Source: Planctomycetales bacterium | Lineage (GTDB): Bacteria > Planctomycetota > Planctomycetia > Planctomycetales > Planctomycetaceae | Length of the DNA: 64,000 nt | Direction of reading: 5' to 3' | NCBI GenBank assembly: GCA_028285345.1 | Contig: JANQPT010000040.1 | Span: 1-64,000, forward strand | In this document: positions 54,017 to 63,186 of the stretch, piece by piece | How the letters are laid out: the number at the start of each line of letters is the position of its first letter | Numbering within the stretch: position 1 is the first letter of the stretch | Notes under the pieces: generated by a model | Database searches by the model: none | Told to the model about the DNA's origin: nothing | Seen by the model: only the letters and a program-made list of their open reading frames with translations | Program-made: the position numbers and the translations under genes

Positions 54017-54274
54017 TCAATTCTTCTGTGCCGGCCCAGGAGGGTCCTTTCGGTCGCCCTGCGACCTCGCCAAACGCAACAACTCCATCATTGCAATCAC
54101 GAAACCAATTACAGCACCCACAACGACTAAGACGGGAGCGGTTCCCCACCGTTTGTCTAACCACTGGCCAACCAGCGGGGGAACAGCCATTTGCAGCCCA
54201 ATTGAGGTGACACGCGACGCCCAATGAATTCCCGACGCCAATGGCGACCGCTGTTCATCGTCTCTCTGTGGCAC
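54017..54274 (-). CDS. atpZ: AtpZ-type F1F0 accessory protein
   Basis: This is an 85-aa two-helix membrane protein (ASRVTSIGLQMAVPPLVGQW then LVVVGAVIGFVIAMMELLRL) with the family-like G-x-x-L-D-K/R-x-x-G-T turn (GQWLDKRWGTAP). It starts at GTG 54274. It heads the operon. Its ribosome-binding site AAGGG lies in the loop of a 9-bp hairpin (see 54273-54300). Confidence 0.8.
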   Translation of the reverse strand: MPQRDDEQRSPLASGIHWASRVTSIGLQMAVPPLVGQWLDKRWGTAPVLVVVGAVIGFVIAMMELLRLARSQGDRKDPPGPAQKN

Positions 54275-54300
54275 AAACTCACCCTTGTTGTTGAGTTTGT
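54273..54300 (-). promoter_or_regulatory. Hairpin covering the atpZ translation start
   Basis: On the minus strand ACAAACTCA (from 54300) pairs with TGAGTTTGT (54281-54273), 9 bp perfect, 10-base loop ACAACAAGGG. The loop holds the ribosome-binding site and the distal arm includes two bases of the GTG start codon. Folding could control entry into the operon. Confidence 0.5.
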
Positions 54301-55286
54301 CCTATCATTGGGAAGCCTATCGTTCGGCCACTCACAACGGGAAAATCAATCTCTCTTTCGATAGCCAGATCACCGAGAGAGCACATCTACCCACCCGTTT
54401 TGTGCTGCTAGATTCATTGATGGAATCTGGCTCCACCTAATGAGGCGTCAGTCTAGCCCGGCTCACAAGTTCTGTCAAAGTCCCCGATTGCGCGAGTTTC
54501 ATTTTTCTCAAACTTGAGCGATGCAACAAAACTGATTCCCAGAATTGGGAGGTTGCGGTCGGATGCAGTGAGGCTTTTGGCCGCTTACGATTCGTGGCCT
54601 GTCTGTGCAATCGATCGCATGCCAGCCACATAGTCCTTGCAGTTCGCCACAGCGCCCGTACTTGCGACTGTCGAGCTTGACTTGTGCCGGTTCTATTCGA
54701 ATCGAAGCGGGGCAATTCCGTGTGGAGCTCAACTTCCCGGCGCCCAGGCTCCAGTTGCCCCAGTTGCCAAAATGGCCGGTCGCGCCGTCGCTGTTAATGA
54801 CCGGCCGCGACATGCACACCGCCAATCCATTCGTGCAACATTAATTATCAACATGGGTTACGGCGACTACTGGTACAAACCCCAGGAGTTGTATGTCCGT
54901 TTCTCCATTGAATCTCCCGGTACCGGCTGGTAGAAACGAAGTTGAACGTGTCCCCTCTTCGATGATCTCAGTATCAGCAAGTCGAGTTCGCACCTTGGCC
55001 GAAGAGATCTTTGGTTCGCGGCTGGTAATCACGTCAAATCCTCCAGCACCTCGAGCCAAGATTGATTCATTTCCAATGCGTGCGCGGCCTGCCGAACAAA
55101 CTTTCACGCGTTTGTCGAACATATTGGCACTTCTGGTGTCAAGCTGAACGCCACAGATTCGAAGATGTGACACCGGTCCAAAGTGCTCGGATGCCGGGGG
55201 TTCTCACCTCAATTCCCATCATGGATGATTCCCAGCGTTCCTGGGAGCCTTGGCCGCTTCCGTTCGGAATTGAGAGTGAGTTGAAA
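54301..55286. other. Gene-free divergent region
   Basis: About 1 kb between the ATP synthase operon and the DUF4912 gene. Several short ORFs exist but none has natural composition or a ribosome-binding site. Promoters for both flanking genes must lie here; no clear -35/-10 pair stands out. Confidence 0.6.
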
Positions 55287-56405
55287 ATGACTGTGGAAGA
55301 GTTGAAGTCGCAAACCCGGAAAGACCTTGCCGGCATGGCAAAAACGCGCGGCGTGGCCGGCTGGCACGCCATGCGTAAAGACGAATTGGTCAAGGCGCTC
55401 AGTAAGTTGGTCCGCAAGGATCGACGTTCCAACAACGGACGGCGCGCATCTCGATCGCGGACGAATGGACAGTCCCCCTCGGTGAGAAACGGTACATCGA
55501 AACGTTCGTCGAACGGAAAGGCAAAAGCAGACAAACAAGTCCACAATGGTGCCCAAAAACGCCGGTCGGCCCCACTCCTCAAGAACCTCGCGTCCGAAAA
55601 CGGAAAATCGACCGGCAAACGCGATCGCTTATTCGTGGTGGCGCACGATTCGTACTGGTTGCACGCGTTGTGGGAACTTCGAAGTTCGACCGTCAAGCGT
55701 GCCGAAGCGGGGCTGGGAATTGAATGGCACTCCGCGAAGCCAGTGATCCGCGTGCTGGATGTTTCTTCGGATGAGAATCGGCGAAGTGTGGAACAGGTCG
55801 TTCAGGATGTCGAGATTCACGGTGGAATCAACCATTGGTATATCCAGGTTGACGACCCGCCGGGAGTCTATCAGTTGCAGATCGGCTATCTCACAGAGAG
55901 CGGGCGATTCTTTGGCTTGGTGCGGTCGAATATTGTGAAGACGCCGCTTCCTGGAACACAAGGTGTCGCTGACGAAAGCTGGAACGAAGCGGGGGACGGA
56001 CCACGTTCGATGAACGGACGTGGAGGATCACGGCGCCAAGCGAACGGAGACATGCACCAGTTGATCGATCAAAAGTCGAAACGCCCCTTGAGCGAGCATC
56101 CGCTCACCAACTTTCTTCCCGTTGGTTCGGAGAACGGCCACGACGAGATTCGACTCGAGCTCGACGCGGAGTTGGTTCTGTATGGCTCGGTGAACTCCGG
56201 AGCGCGTCTGACGATCGGCGGGAAGCCGCTCGATCTGTCGGAAGACGGTTCGTTTACGATCCGCTGGAACCTTCAAGAAGGACGGCAGGTCATCCCGGCG
56301 GCGGTCACTTCTCCCAGCGGTGCCAAGCAGCAAACGGTGGTATTGGCGATCGAACGAAATACCAAGCACCTGGAAACGCAGCACTTCGACGGCTGCGACG
56401 CTTAG
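55287..56405 (+). CDS. DUF4912-type protein with SAP/Rho-N-like start
   Basis: This is a 372-aa protein. Residues 1-45 resemble a Rho-N/SAP domain (VEELKSQTRKDLAGMAKTRG, then DELVKALSKL). A basic, Ser/Asn-rich linker follows. Residues 110-220 match DUF4912 (RLFVVAHDSYWLHALWELRS, then WYIQVDDPPGVYQLQIGYLT). The C-terminus holds a small beta domain. ATG 55287 is chosen because the upstream start is unnatural. It may bind nucleic acid and sugars or protein. Confidence 0.7.
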   Translation: MTVEELKSQTRKDLAGMAKTRGVAGWHAMRKDELVKALSKLVRKDRRSNNGRRASRSRTNGQSPSVRNGTSKRSSNGKAKADKQVHNGAQKRRSAPLLKNLASENGKSTGKRDRLFVVAHDSYWLHALWELRSSTVKRAEAGLGIEWHSAKPVIRVLDVSSDENRRSVEQVVQDVEIHGGINHWYIQVDDPPGVYQLQIGYLTESGRFFGLVRSNIVKTPLPGTQGVADESWNEAGDGPRSMNGRGGSRRQANGDMHQLIDQKSKRPLSEHPLTNFLPVGSENGHDEIRLELDAELVLYGSVNSGARLTIGGKPLDLSEDGSFTIRWNLQEGRQVIPAAVTSPSGAKQQTVVLAIERNTKHLETQHFDGCDA

Positions 56406-56767
56406 CCGGACGATCGGACAGCGCGGATCACTCTGCATTGTGGATCGCTGAAGCGTGAGTCCTGTCGGAATTGCTGAAACAATCTGCGGGTCAATCGGTG
56501 TTTTCTGCTTGAGTTGACTCGATCGGGCTGATAGCATCGTGAACAGTTGAGTCCAGCGGATTCAATGTTCCTCTGCCATGTTCGATACGGGCCTTTATTT
56601 GTTGACCCTATGATAAATCCGCTGGGGACCTGGATTTTGACCGGCCGAGTGTAAATCCGCCCTCTGATTCGTCAGACCGGCGGCTCACACAACCCGGCGG
56701 GCGGTTCCCACTTTGCATTGCGGGTTCACACAAATCAGCCCGACCGGCATCCGGTGGAGGTTTTTCA
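56406..56767. other. Gene-free stretch
   Basis: About 360 bases between the DUF4912 gene and rarA. No ORF with natural composition, no clear terminator and no strong promoter pair are seen, although TATGAT lies near 56608. Confidence 0.6.
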
Positions 56768-58093
56768 TTGAAGGGGCTCTTCGACGACCAGGAGCGACAC
56801 CGTCGTGAGTCAGCCCGCCCGCTCGCTGCTCGAATGCGGCCGCAGAATCTCGACGAATTCGTCGGCCAAACTCACTTTCTCGGCGAAGGAAAACTCCTGC
56901 GCCGCATGCTGCACGCGGACCGGATCAGTTCGGTCATCTTCTACGGTCCGCCAGGCACCGGAAAGACGTCGCTGGCCCAGTTGATCGCCGCGCACACTAA
57001 ATCGCATTTCGCACAGCTCAATGCGGCGGCCTCGGGCGTCAAGGAGCTCCGCGCGGAATTGGATGCCGCACGCTCGCGTCTGGAAGCGGCCGGCGAACGG
57101 ACGGTACTGTTTGTTGACGAATTGCACCGCTTTAACAAGGCCCAGCAAGATGTCCTCTTGCCGGACGTCGAAGAAGGGGTCGTCACGCTGGTGGGAGCGA
57201 CAACGCAGAATCCATTCTTCGCACTGGTTTCTCCGCTTGTGAGCCGCAGTCAAATCTTTGAATTCAAGCCGGTTGCCGCAACTGAGATTTTGACAGTATT
57301 GCAGCGCGCAGCAAATGACCGGGAGCGGGGCTTGGGGGAATTCGAAGTTGAGGTCACCGATGATGCGCTGGAGTTTTTAGCGGACATCTGTGACGGAGAT
57401 GTTCGGCGCGCGCTCTCCGCGCTGGAGGTGGGTGTTCTGTCGGTGTCCGGTTCCGGTCAGCCGACGGATCTTGCCGTTGCCCAGGACTCGATTCAGAAAA
57501 AAGCGATTCAATACGACGCGACCGGCGACGAACATTACGACGCTGCCAGCGCGTTGATCAAGAGCATGCGCGGCAGCGATCCCGACGCGGCGATTTACTG
57601 GCTGGCGCGTATGCTGGAGGCGGGTGAGGACCCCCGTTTTTTGGCGCGGCGGATTGTGATCGCTGCTGCGGAAGATGTGGGAAACGCCGACCCACAGGCG
57701 CTGGTTGTGGCCAATGCCGCCGCACAGGCGGTGGAATTGATCGGCCTTCCGGAAGGCCGGATCCCGTTGGCACAAGCTGCAATCTATGTCGCATGCGCGC
57801 CGAAGTCGAACGCGTCTTACAAGGCAATCGGCGCGGCACTCGATGATGTGCGCACGCAGCGAATCCTGCCGGTCCCGAAACATCTCCAGGACGCCCATTA
57901 CCGGGGCGCAGAGCGACTCGGGCACGGCGAGGGGTATCAATACTCTCACGACTCCGAAACAGGTTGGGTCGATCAGGATTACCTGGGGGTGGAGCGGACA
58001 TATTACGAACCGGTCGACCGCGGTTATGAAGCAGAGATACGCCGACGGCTGGAGGAGTTGCGCGGCGGTGGTGAGGACGAGCAGGCGGAGTGA
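56768..58093 (+). CDS. rarA: Replication-associated recombination protein A
   Basis: This is a 441-aa AAA+ ATPase acting at stalled replication forks. Walker A GPPGTGKT at 60-67, Walker B FVDELHRF at 115-122, sensor-type TTQNPFFALVSPL. The start is TTG with GGAGG eight bases upstream, and the GLFDD-type beginning fits the family. Length is normal. Confidence 0.95.
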   Translation: MKGLFDDQERHRRESARPLAARMRPQNLDEFVGQTHFLGEGKLLRRMLHADRISSVIFYGPPGTGKTSLAQLIAAHTKSHFAQLNAAASGVKELRAELDAARSRLEAAGERTVLFVDELHRFNKAQQDVLLPDVEEGVVTLVGATTQNPFFALVSPLVSRSQIFEFKPVAATEILTVLQRAANDRERGLGEFEVEVTDDALEFLADICDGDVRRALSALEVGVLSVSGSGQPTDLAVAQDSIQKKAIQYDATGDEHYDAASALIKSMRGSDPDAAIYWLARMLEAGEDPRFLARRIVIAAAEDVGNADPQALVVANAAAQAVELIGLPEGRIPLAQAAIYVACAPKSNASYKAIGAALDDVRTQRILPVPKHLQDAHYRGAERLGHGEGYQYSHDSETGWVDQDYLGVERTYYEPVDRGYEAEIRRRLEELRGGGEDEQAE

Positions 58094-58135
58094 TTCGGCT
58101 ATCCTGCGGATCTGTCTCTATTCGGAACACAATCA

Positions 58136-59308
58136 ATGATGATGAAACGTTTATTTCTTTTGGTCGCACTCACGCTTCCATTGTCCGCGGCGACGACCTG
58201 CGCCGGCGAAGTTCCCGGCGTCAAACATACCATTGCCGCCATCGAGAAAGACCGCTTCCACGGGTGGCCGGCGAATAATGGTGTGTGGCAGTGGGGTGAT
58301 GAAATTCTTGTCGGCTTCACGCAGGGTGATTTCTATCTCCGACGGGGGCACAATATCGCCGGGCGGCAAGACAGCCTGTTGGCCACCAGCGGTGACGGCG
58401 GCGAGACCTGGACGATGTTCGACCCACAGGGGTTTTTGGATGATGAGCATGAGCAATTTCGAGGGGGCGGGAAGTCCCCGCTGCAAAAACCGCTGGATAT
58501 GACTCATCCCGGTTTTGCGCTGCGAGTTTTTGCTACCGGCTATCACGGCAACGACGACCCTGAAGGCGGTTTTTTCTATTCCTACAACCGGGGCCGAGAC
58601 TGGAAAGGGCCGCACGCTCTGACCGGGCTGACGGATCATCCGGAATTGCGCGGCAAGCTGCTCTCCCCCCGCACCGACTACCTTGTGCAAGACGAGGGCC
58701 GATGCTTGATTTTCGTTTCCACGCACCGTGAGGACCGTCGGCTCAAACGAATCGCCTGCATCCAGACAACCGATGGTGGACAAACCTTTGAGTTTGTTTC
58801 TTGGATGACGCCCGAGACGAAAGACTACAGCGCGATTATGAGCCAGACGGTGCAATTGTCGGAAACGGAGTTTGTGTCGGCGTATCGCAAGATCTTTCGA
58901 GGGAGTGATCGCCCCGCCGAAATTGAAGCTTATCGCTCCGCCGACGGCTGCCGCTCGTGGGAGCGGTTGGGGACGATTAAAGTGATGCGGACGCACTCAA
59001 ATCCGCCGGCATTGCTGAAGCTGAAAGACGGACGAATCTGCTGCGCCTATGGAGATCGCCACGTCGGCCAAATACAGGCGAGGTTCAGCAGCGACCGGGG
59101 AAGGACGTGGGGGCCTGAATTGGTGATCCGCGACGACTTTCAAGCATTGGACAGTGATCCCGATACGCAGCGCGGTATCAACGCCGATATCGGCTATCCG
59201 CGGATGGTCCAACGGTCGGACGGAAAGCTGGTGACCATTTACTACTGGGCGACGGCGAAACATCCGCAGCAGCATATTGCCGTGTCGATCTGGGATCCGG
59301 GCCGTTAG
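58136..59308 (+). CDS. Secreted sialidase/BNR-repeat protein
   Basis: This is a 390-aa protein. Residues 1-24 form a signal peptide. Four Asp-box or BNR-like turns are visible (SGDGGETW, TTDGGQTF, SADGCRSW, SSDRGRTWG), so a six-bladed propeller is likely. It may hydrolyse or bind sialic-acid-like or other sugars. It lies between rarA and an esterase gene on the same strand. There are three possible ATG starts (58136, 58139 and 58142). Confidence 0.85.
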   Translation: MMMKRLFLLVALTLPLSAATTCAGEVPGVKHTIAAIEKDRFHGWPANNGVWQWGDEILVGFTQGDFYLRRGHNIAGRQDSLLATSGDGGETWTMFDPQGFLDDEHEQFRGGGKSPLQKPLDMTHPGFALRVFATGYHGNDDPEGGFFYSYNRGRDWKGPHALTGLTDHPELRGKLLSPRTDYLVQDEGRCLIFVSTHREDRRLKRIACIQTTDGGQTFEFVSWMTPETKDYSAIMSQTVQLSETEFVSAYRKIFRGSDRPAEIEAYRSADGCRSWERLGTIKVMRTHSNPPALLKLKDGRICCAYGDRHVGQIQARFSSDRGRTWGPELVIRDDFQALDSDPDTQRGINADIGYPRMVQRSDGKLVTIYYWATAKHPQQHIAVSIWDPGR

Positions 59309-59320
59309 GAGACGATTGCC

Positions 59321-60217
59321 GTGAATCCGATTCGCCCGAAAGCAAATCGATTTTCGTTGCATCACGACGGCCATGAGCGGACTTATTTGCTGCATGTGCC
59401 GGAGTCCGTTCATGCTTCCGAGCCGCCACCTGTCGTGCTGGCGTTTCACGGCGGGGGCTCGAACGCCGAAGGAATGGAACGATTCAGCGGGCTGAGTGAA
59501 AAGGCGGATGATGCCGGCTTCGTTGTCGCGTATCCCGACGGCACCGGAGCGGAGACGCACGCGCTGCACTGGAATGCCGGAATCGATTATCGAGACGCCC
59601 CGCCCACGCGGGCAGACGATGTCGGCTTTATCGCCGCACTGCTTGACGACCTGGCCTCTCGGCTGGAGATCGACGCCACCAGGGTTTTCGCCGCCGGCAT
59701 GTCGAATGGCGGCATGTTCAGCTATCGCTTGGCAACCGAATTATCGAACCGGATTGCCGCGATTGCCGCAGTCGGCGGAACGATGGTTGTCGATGGCGAT
59801 GTGGCCTTGCCGGCAATGCCCGTGCTGCATTTTCACGGAACGGAAGATCACTTTGTGCCCTTTGACGGGGGTATTGGGAAGCGAAGCCTTGCCCGGGTCG
59901 ATTACCCGTCGGTGCGGTCGACGCTTGCGCGGTGGGTCGACGTGAACAATTGCGATCCCAATCCCGAGCTCACCGAATGGCCGACTGTGGTCGAGGACGG
60001 CACAGCGGTTTGCAGAGAAGTCTACAGCGGACCGACTGCGAAGGCGGAAGTGGTGTTGTTTGTGATCAACGGCGGCGGCCATACCTGGCCCGGGCGCAAA
60101 CCGCTATGGCTCTTCCTCGGAAAAAGCACTCGGAATCTACAGGCGAACGATGTGATTTGGAATTTCTTTCGCAGGCAACGGATCGGCGAGCCGTCCGCGC
60201 CGCCTCACATCGATTGA
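59321..60217 (+). CDS. LpqC-type polysaccharide or polyester esterase
   Basis: This is a 298-aa alpha/beta hydrolase of the feruloyl-esterase/PHB-depolymerase group. Nucleophile Ser128 in AAGMSNGG, oxyanion HGGGS at 43-47, the likely acid in FHGTEDHF and the His in GGGHTWPG are present. No signal peptide is clear. The start is GTG with AGGAG upstream. It follows the sialidase-like gene by 12 bases, so they are probably one operon for glycan use. Confidence 0.85.
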   Translation: MNPIRPKANRFSLHHDGHERTYLLHVPESVHASEPPPVVLAFHGGGSNAEGMERFSGLSEKADDAGFVVAYPDGTGAETHALHWNAGIDYRDAPPTRADDVGFIAALLDDLASRLEIDATRVFAAGMSNGGMFSYRLATELSNRIAAIAAVGGTMVVDGDVALPAMPVLHFHGTEDHFVPFDGGIGKRSLARVDYPSVRSTLARWVDVNNCDPNPELTEWPTVVEDGTAVCREVYSGPTAKAEVVLFVINGGGHTWPGRKPLWLFLGKSTRNLQANDVIWNFFRRQRIGEPSAPPHID

Positions 60218-60819
60218 TACTCAGTGACCATGCGGACCAAATCCGCAACCGATTGGGCTTCCATTTTCTTCATCACGCCCGCACGGTGCGCTTCGACAGT
60301 CTTGCGGCTGACGCCGAGCTGGGCGGCGATCATCTTGTTGGAGTTTCCACTGACCACTTTATGCATCACCTCCGCCTCGCGCGGCGTCAATGTGCTGATG
60401 CGGTGGCTGACAGCGTCCCTGCGTGATCGATCGACGCGCGCTTCGGAATCCTTGAGCAACGCGCGGCGGATGCAGTCCAGCAAGACTTGGTCGCTGAACG
60501 GCTTTTCAATAAAATCGATGGCCCCCGCCTTCATGGCTTTGACGGCGATGGGCACCTCCGCATGGCCGGTGACAATGATGACGGGGATTTCAATCTTTCG
60601 ATTGACCAGCTCTTCCTGTAATTCCAATCCGCTCATTCCCGGCAGCCTGATGTCTAGGACCAAGCAGCCGGGCATGTCTGGTGTGTAAAACTCGAGGAAC
60701 TCCTGAGCGGAGGCGCAGATGTGGACGGAGAGTTCCACCGACTCCAACAAGAACGACATCGAGCTCCGCACTCCAGGATCGTCATCAACGATGAATACGG
60801 TTGATTCAGAATCGGCCAT
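60205..60819 (-). CDS. FixJ-type response regulator
   Basis: This is a 204-aa regulator. Receiver residues Asp12-14, Asp56 and Lys106 and Thr84 are present; the LuxR-type DNA-binding domain follows (LTPREAEVMHKVVSGNSNKM, then SRKTVEAHRAGVMKKM). ATG 60819 begins the natural receiver start MADSEST. The partner sensor kinase is not in the window. The gene converges with the esterase, with a 13-base overlap. Confidence 0.9.
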   Translation of the reverse strand: MADSESTVFIVDDDPGVRSSMSFLLESVELSVHICASAQEFLEFYTPDMPGCLVLDIRLPGMSGLELQEELVNRKIEIPVIIVTGHAEVPIAVKAMKAGAIDFIEKPFSDQVLLDCIRRALLKDSEARVDRSRRDAVSHRISTLTPREAEVMHKVVSGNSNKMIAAQLGVSRKTVEAHRAGVMKKMEAQSVADLVRMVTEYQSM

Positions 60820-61466
60820 CGCTTGCCCATCTCTAATCTCGAAACTCGCTACGGCTGTTTCCACAAAACACCTCCACTTTGAGCAACATAGGCTGTGAAA
60901 TCGAGTTGCGTACTCCACGGACCACAAACCAGCCAAGATCGATAATGCTCGTATCGCGACCTCTCTGACTAAGTTAGCTGCTGACTCCAACCTTTGTCGA
61001 GGTAGTTCCAGACTCAAATCCACCAATTGGTATCATAACAACAGTTGGGATCGCGTTGAATCCATCCGACGACGACATCGGCCAATCTTGAGGCGGCGAG
61101 CGGTTGATTCCCGCGTTTGCCGCTGACAATACAAACCTTCTGCTGAAAAACATTTGGATATCGCGGAATATTTGCCGCGGCAGTCGCTCGCAGGGCAAGG
61201 GAACGTCCGCAGTCATAAGCCGTGGGATTGCCAGGCGAATGGGGACGTCAGCCAGTGGGTCGATCGTCGTCGACTGCATCGGCCACTAAGAGCATGGACA
61301 GGCAGAGCCGCCGATGAACTGGGATGTACAGGCAGCCATCGGGGCGATGCCGGTCGTCAAGAAGGGGCACGTCGCAGCGCAGTCCGACTGCATCGTTCAC
61401 AAAACTCGCCCGAACGCACATATGCTGGGCGTGAAGCGTGTTGAGGCAAATCGGCTGTAACTGCTG
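60820..61466. other. Gene-free stretch
   Basis: About 650 bases between the FixJ-type gene and cheB. Short ORFs exist on both strands but look random in composition and lack ribosome-binding sites. The FixJ-type promoter should lie at its left end. Confidence 0.5.
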
Positions 61467-62528
61467 TTATGCCCTTGCCGCGTGCCGATGGCAATACTGC
61501 AGAATTGCATTGGGGATGCTTTCCAGCGGCAGAATTTCATCAGCCAACCCTGCCTTGGCAATCGCGGCCGGCATCCCCCAGACAACGCTCGTGGCCTCAT
61601 CCTGCACGATGATGGGGGCCTTGACACCGGCGAGTTCCTGTGCCCCCTCAATTCCATCGTCGCCCATCCCCGTCAGCATTACCGCCAGCGTGGTATTGCC
61701 GTACCACTTCGCAGCGGTGCGATACATGGTATTCACTGAAGGACGGCAGAAGTGCTCCGGGGCATCCTGGTTTAATTGCAGTACCATCCTGTCGTTCTGC
61801 CGGTCGATCACCATGTGAAAATCGCCGGGGGCGACATAGGTATGGCCGCGTTCGATCGGCATCCCGTTCGTGGCCTCTTGACAGGGACGTCCGCCGTCTT
61901 GCTGCAAGTGCTTGGCGAGCATCGGCGTAAACATCGGCGGCATATGCTGGGTGATCAGAATCGGCACGCTGAAGTCGGGAGGGAGGTTACTAATGACAAA
62001 CGAGAGCGCATTCGGGCCTCCGGTACTGGCGCCAATCACGACTAACTGCGGGTCGGGAATAAAACGGGAGGCCGGCTTTGCTCCCGACGGCTTGGCGGAC
62101 GCGGAGGTGCGGCTCTGGTCTTTGCCAAGCGCCTTCACCAACGGCAACAGTTCGCGTGACAGCTGCGCGATGCTTTCTGCCGCTCCTCCGGAATTCGGCT
62201 TTGCGATGCATTCGGCCGCCCCCAATCGCAGAGCTTTCACAGTCGTCTCGGCACCCTGATAGGTCATGGCGCTGGCCATGATCACCTTCGTGGCTGGAAA
62301 CTGTTTGAGAATCTCCTGCAGCGCGGTGATCCCGTCCATAACCGGCATCTCGACATCGAGAACAACGACGTCAACCGCTGTTTTTCGGAGCGATTCAAGT
62401 GCGGCCGCGCCGTGCATGGCGGTTCCAGCGACCGTAATCTGTGGATCACTGTCTAACGCCTGGACGAGAAGGCCGCGCACGACGGCGGAATCATCAACCA
62501 CTAAGACTTTGACGGGAGAGCTTGTCAC
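61467..62528 (-). CDS. cheB: Chemotaxis methylesterase CheB
   Basis: This is a 353-aa protein. The receiver domain has Asp12/13 and Asp58. The esterase domain has Ser168 in VIGASTGGP, His195 in ITQHMPPMF and Asp in MLTGMGDDG. It removes methyl groups from chemoreceptors when phosphorylated. It follows cheW by 172 bases. Length is normal. Confidence 0.95.
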   Translation of the reverse strand: MTSSPVKVLVVDDSAVVRGLLVQALDSDPQITVAGTAMHGAAALESLRKTAVDVVVLDVEMPVMDGITALQEILKQFPATKVIMASAMTYQGAETTVKALRLGAAECIAKPNSGGAAESIAQLSRELLPLVKALGKDQSRTSASAKPSGAKPASRFIPDPQLVVIGASTGGPNALSFVISNLPPDFSVPILITQHMPPMFTPMLAKHLQQDGGRPCQEATNGMPIERGHTYVAPGDFHMVIDRQNDRMVLQLNQDAPEHFCRPSVNTMYRTAAKWYGNTTLAVMLTGMGDDGIEGAQELAGVKAPIIVQDEATSVVWGMPAAIAKAGLADEILPLESIPNAILQYCHRHAARA

Positions 62529-62700
62529 TTGAATCCTCGATCTCTGTTAGCGAATGGGAGTCTCAATCGTCGGTTCCGAAAACGTCGTCGTCTTTCCAGT
62601 ACTTGGCAATTGGCAACGGTGAGTACGTCGGCGTGTCGAAGCTTCGTACGGGACCGATGATCGTTGACCAAATGGAGCATTACCCTTATCGGGTTGCCGG

Positions 62701-63186
62701 TTAGAAGTCGAGCAGGCTCGATTCATCGACAATCACAAACAAGCGGTTTTCGAGACGGAACACACCGGATGTAACACTCTTCCAATGTGGATCGAGCGTT
62801 TGCGGGGGTGGTTGCAAAGTCTCTCCTGAAACGTTAATCACGTCACCTACCTCGTCGACCAGCAGGCTATAGGATTCGTTGTTGTACCGGACAACGACAT
62901 TCATGCTTTGTTGATCGTCAGCAAGCGGCGGCAATCCCAGACGCTTGCGCAAATCGACGGCCGTCACAATCTGTCCACGGAGATTGAGCAAACCGGCGAT
63001 TTCGGTTTTGGCCTTCGGCGTCCGCGTGATGACCTGCGGATTTAGCACCTCTTGAACCGCATTGACCGGCACGCCCAACAATTGCTCGTCGACGAAAAAC
63101 GAGACATACTGATTCAAATAATCGAGTTGGTTTTCGATGCCGTTTTGTGTGCTGGACGGCTCCTGCAATGTCGCGGATTGACTCAT
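62701..63186 (-). CDS. cheW: Chemotaxis adaptor CheW
   Basis: This 161-aa protein couples receptors to CheA. The fold is clear ([20 protein letters not shown], then [20 protein letters not shown]). Its ATG overlaps the stop of the cheA-type gene (ATGA at 63183-63186). Confidence 0.9.
   Translation of the reverse strand: MSQSATLQEPSSTQNGIENQLDYLNQYVSFFVDEQLLGVPVNAVQEVLNPQVITRTPKAKTEIAGLLNLRGQIVTAVDLRKRLGLPPLADDQQSMNVVVRYNNESYSLLVDEVGDVINVSGETLQPPPQTLDPHWKSVTSGVFRLENRLFVIVDESSLLDF

Noticed and set aside
60974-61279. 101-residue minus-strand ORF in the gap beside cheB
   Set aside because: Composition is random, there is no ribosome-binding site and no domain.
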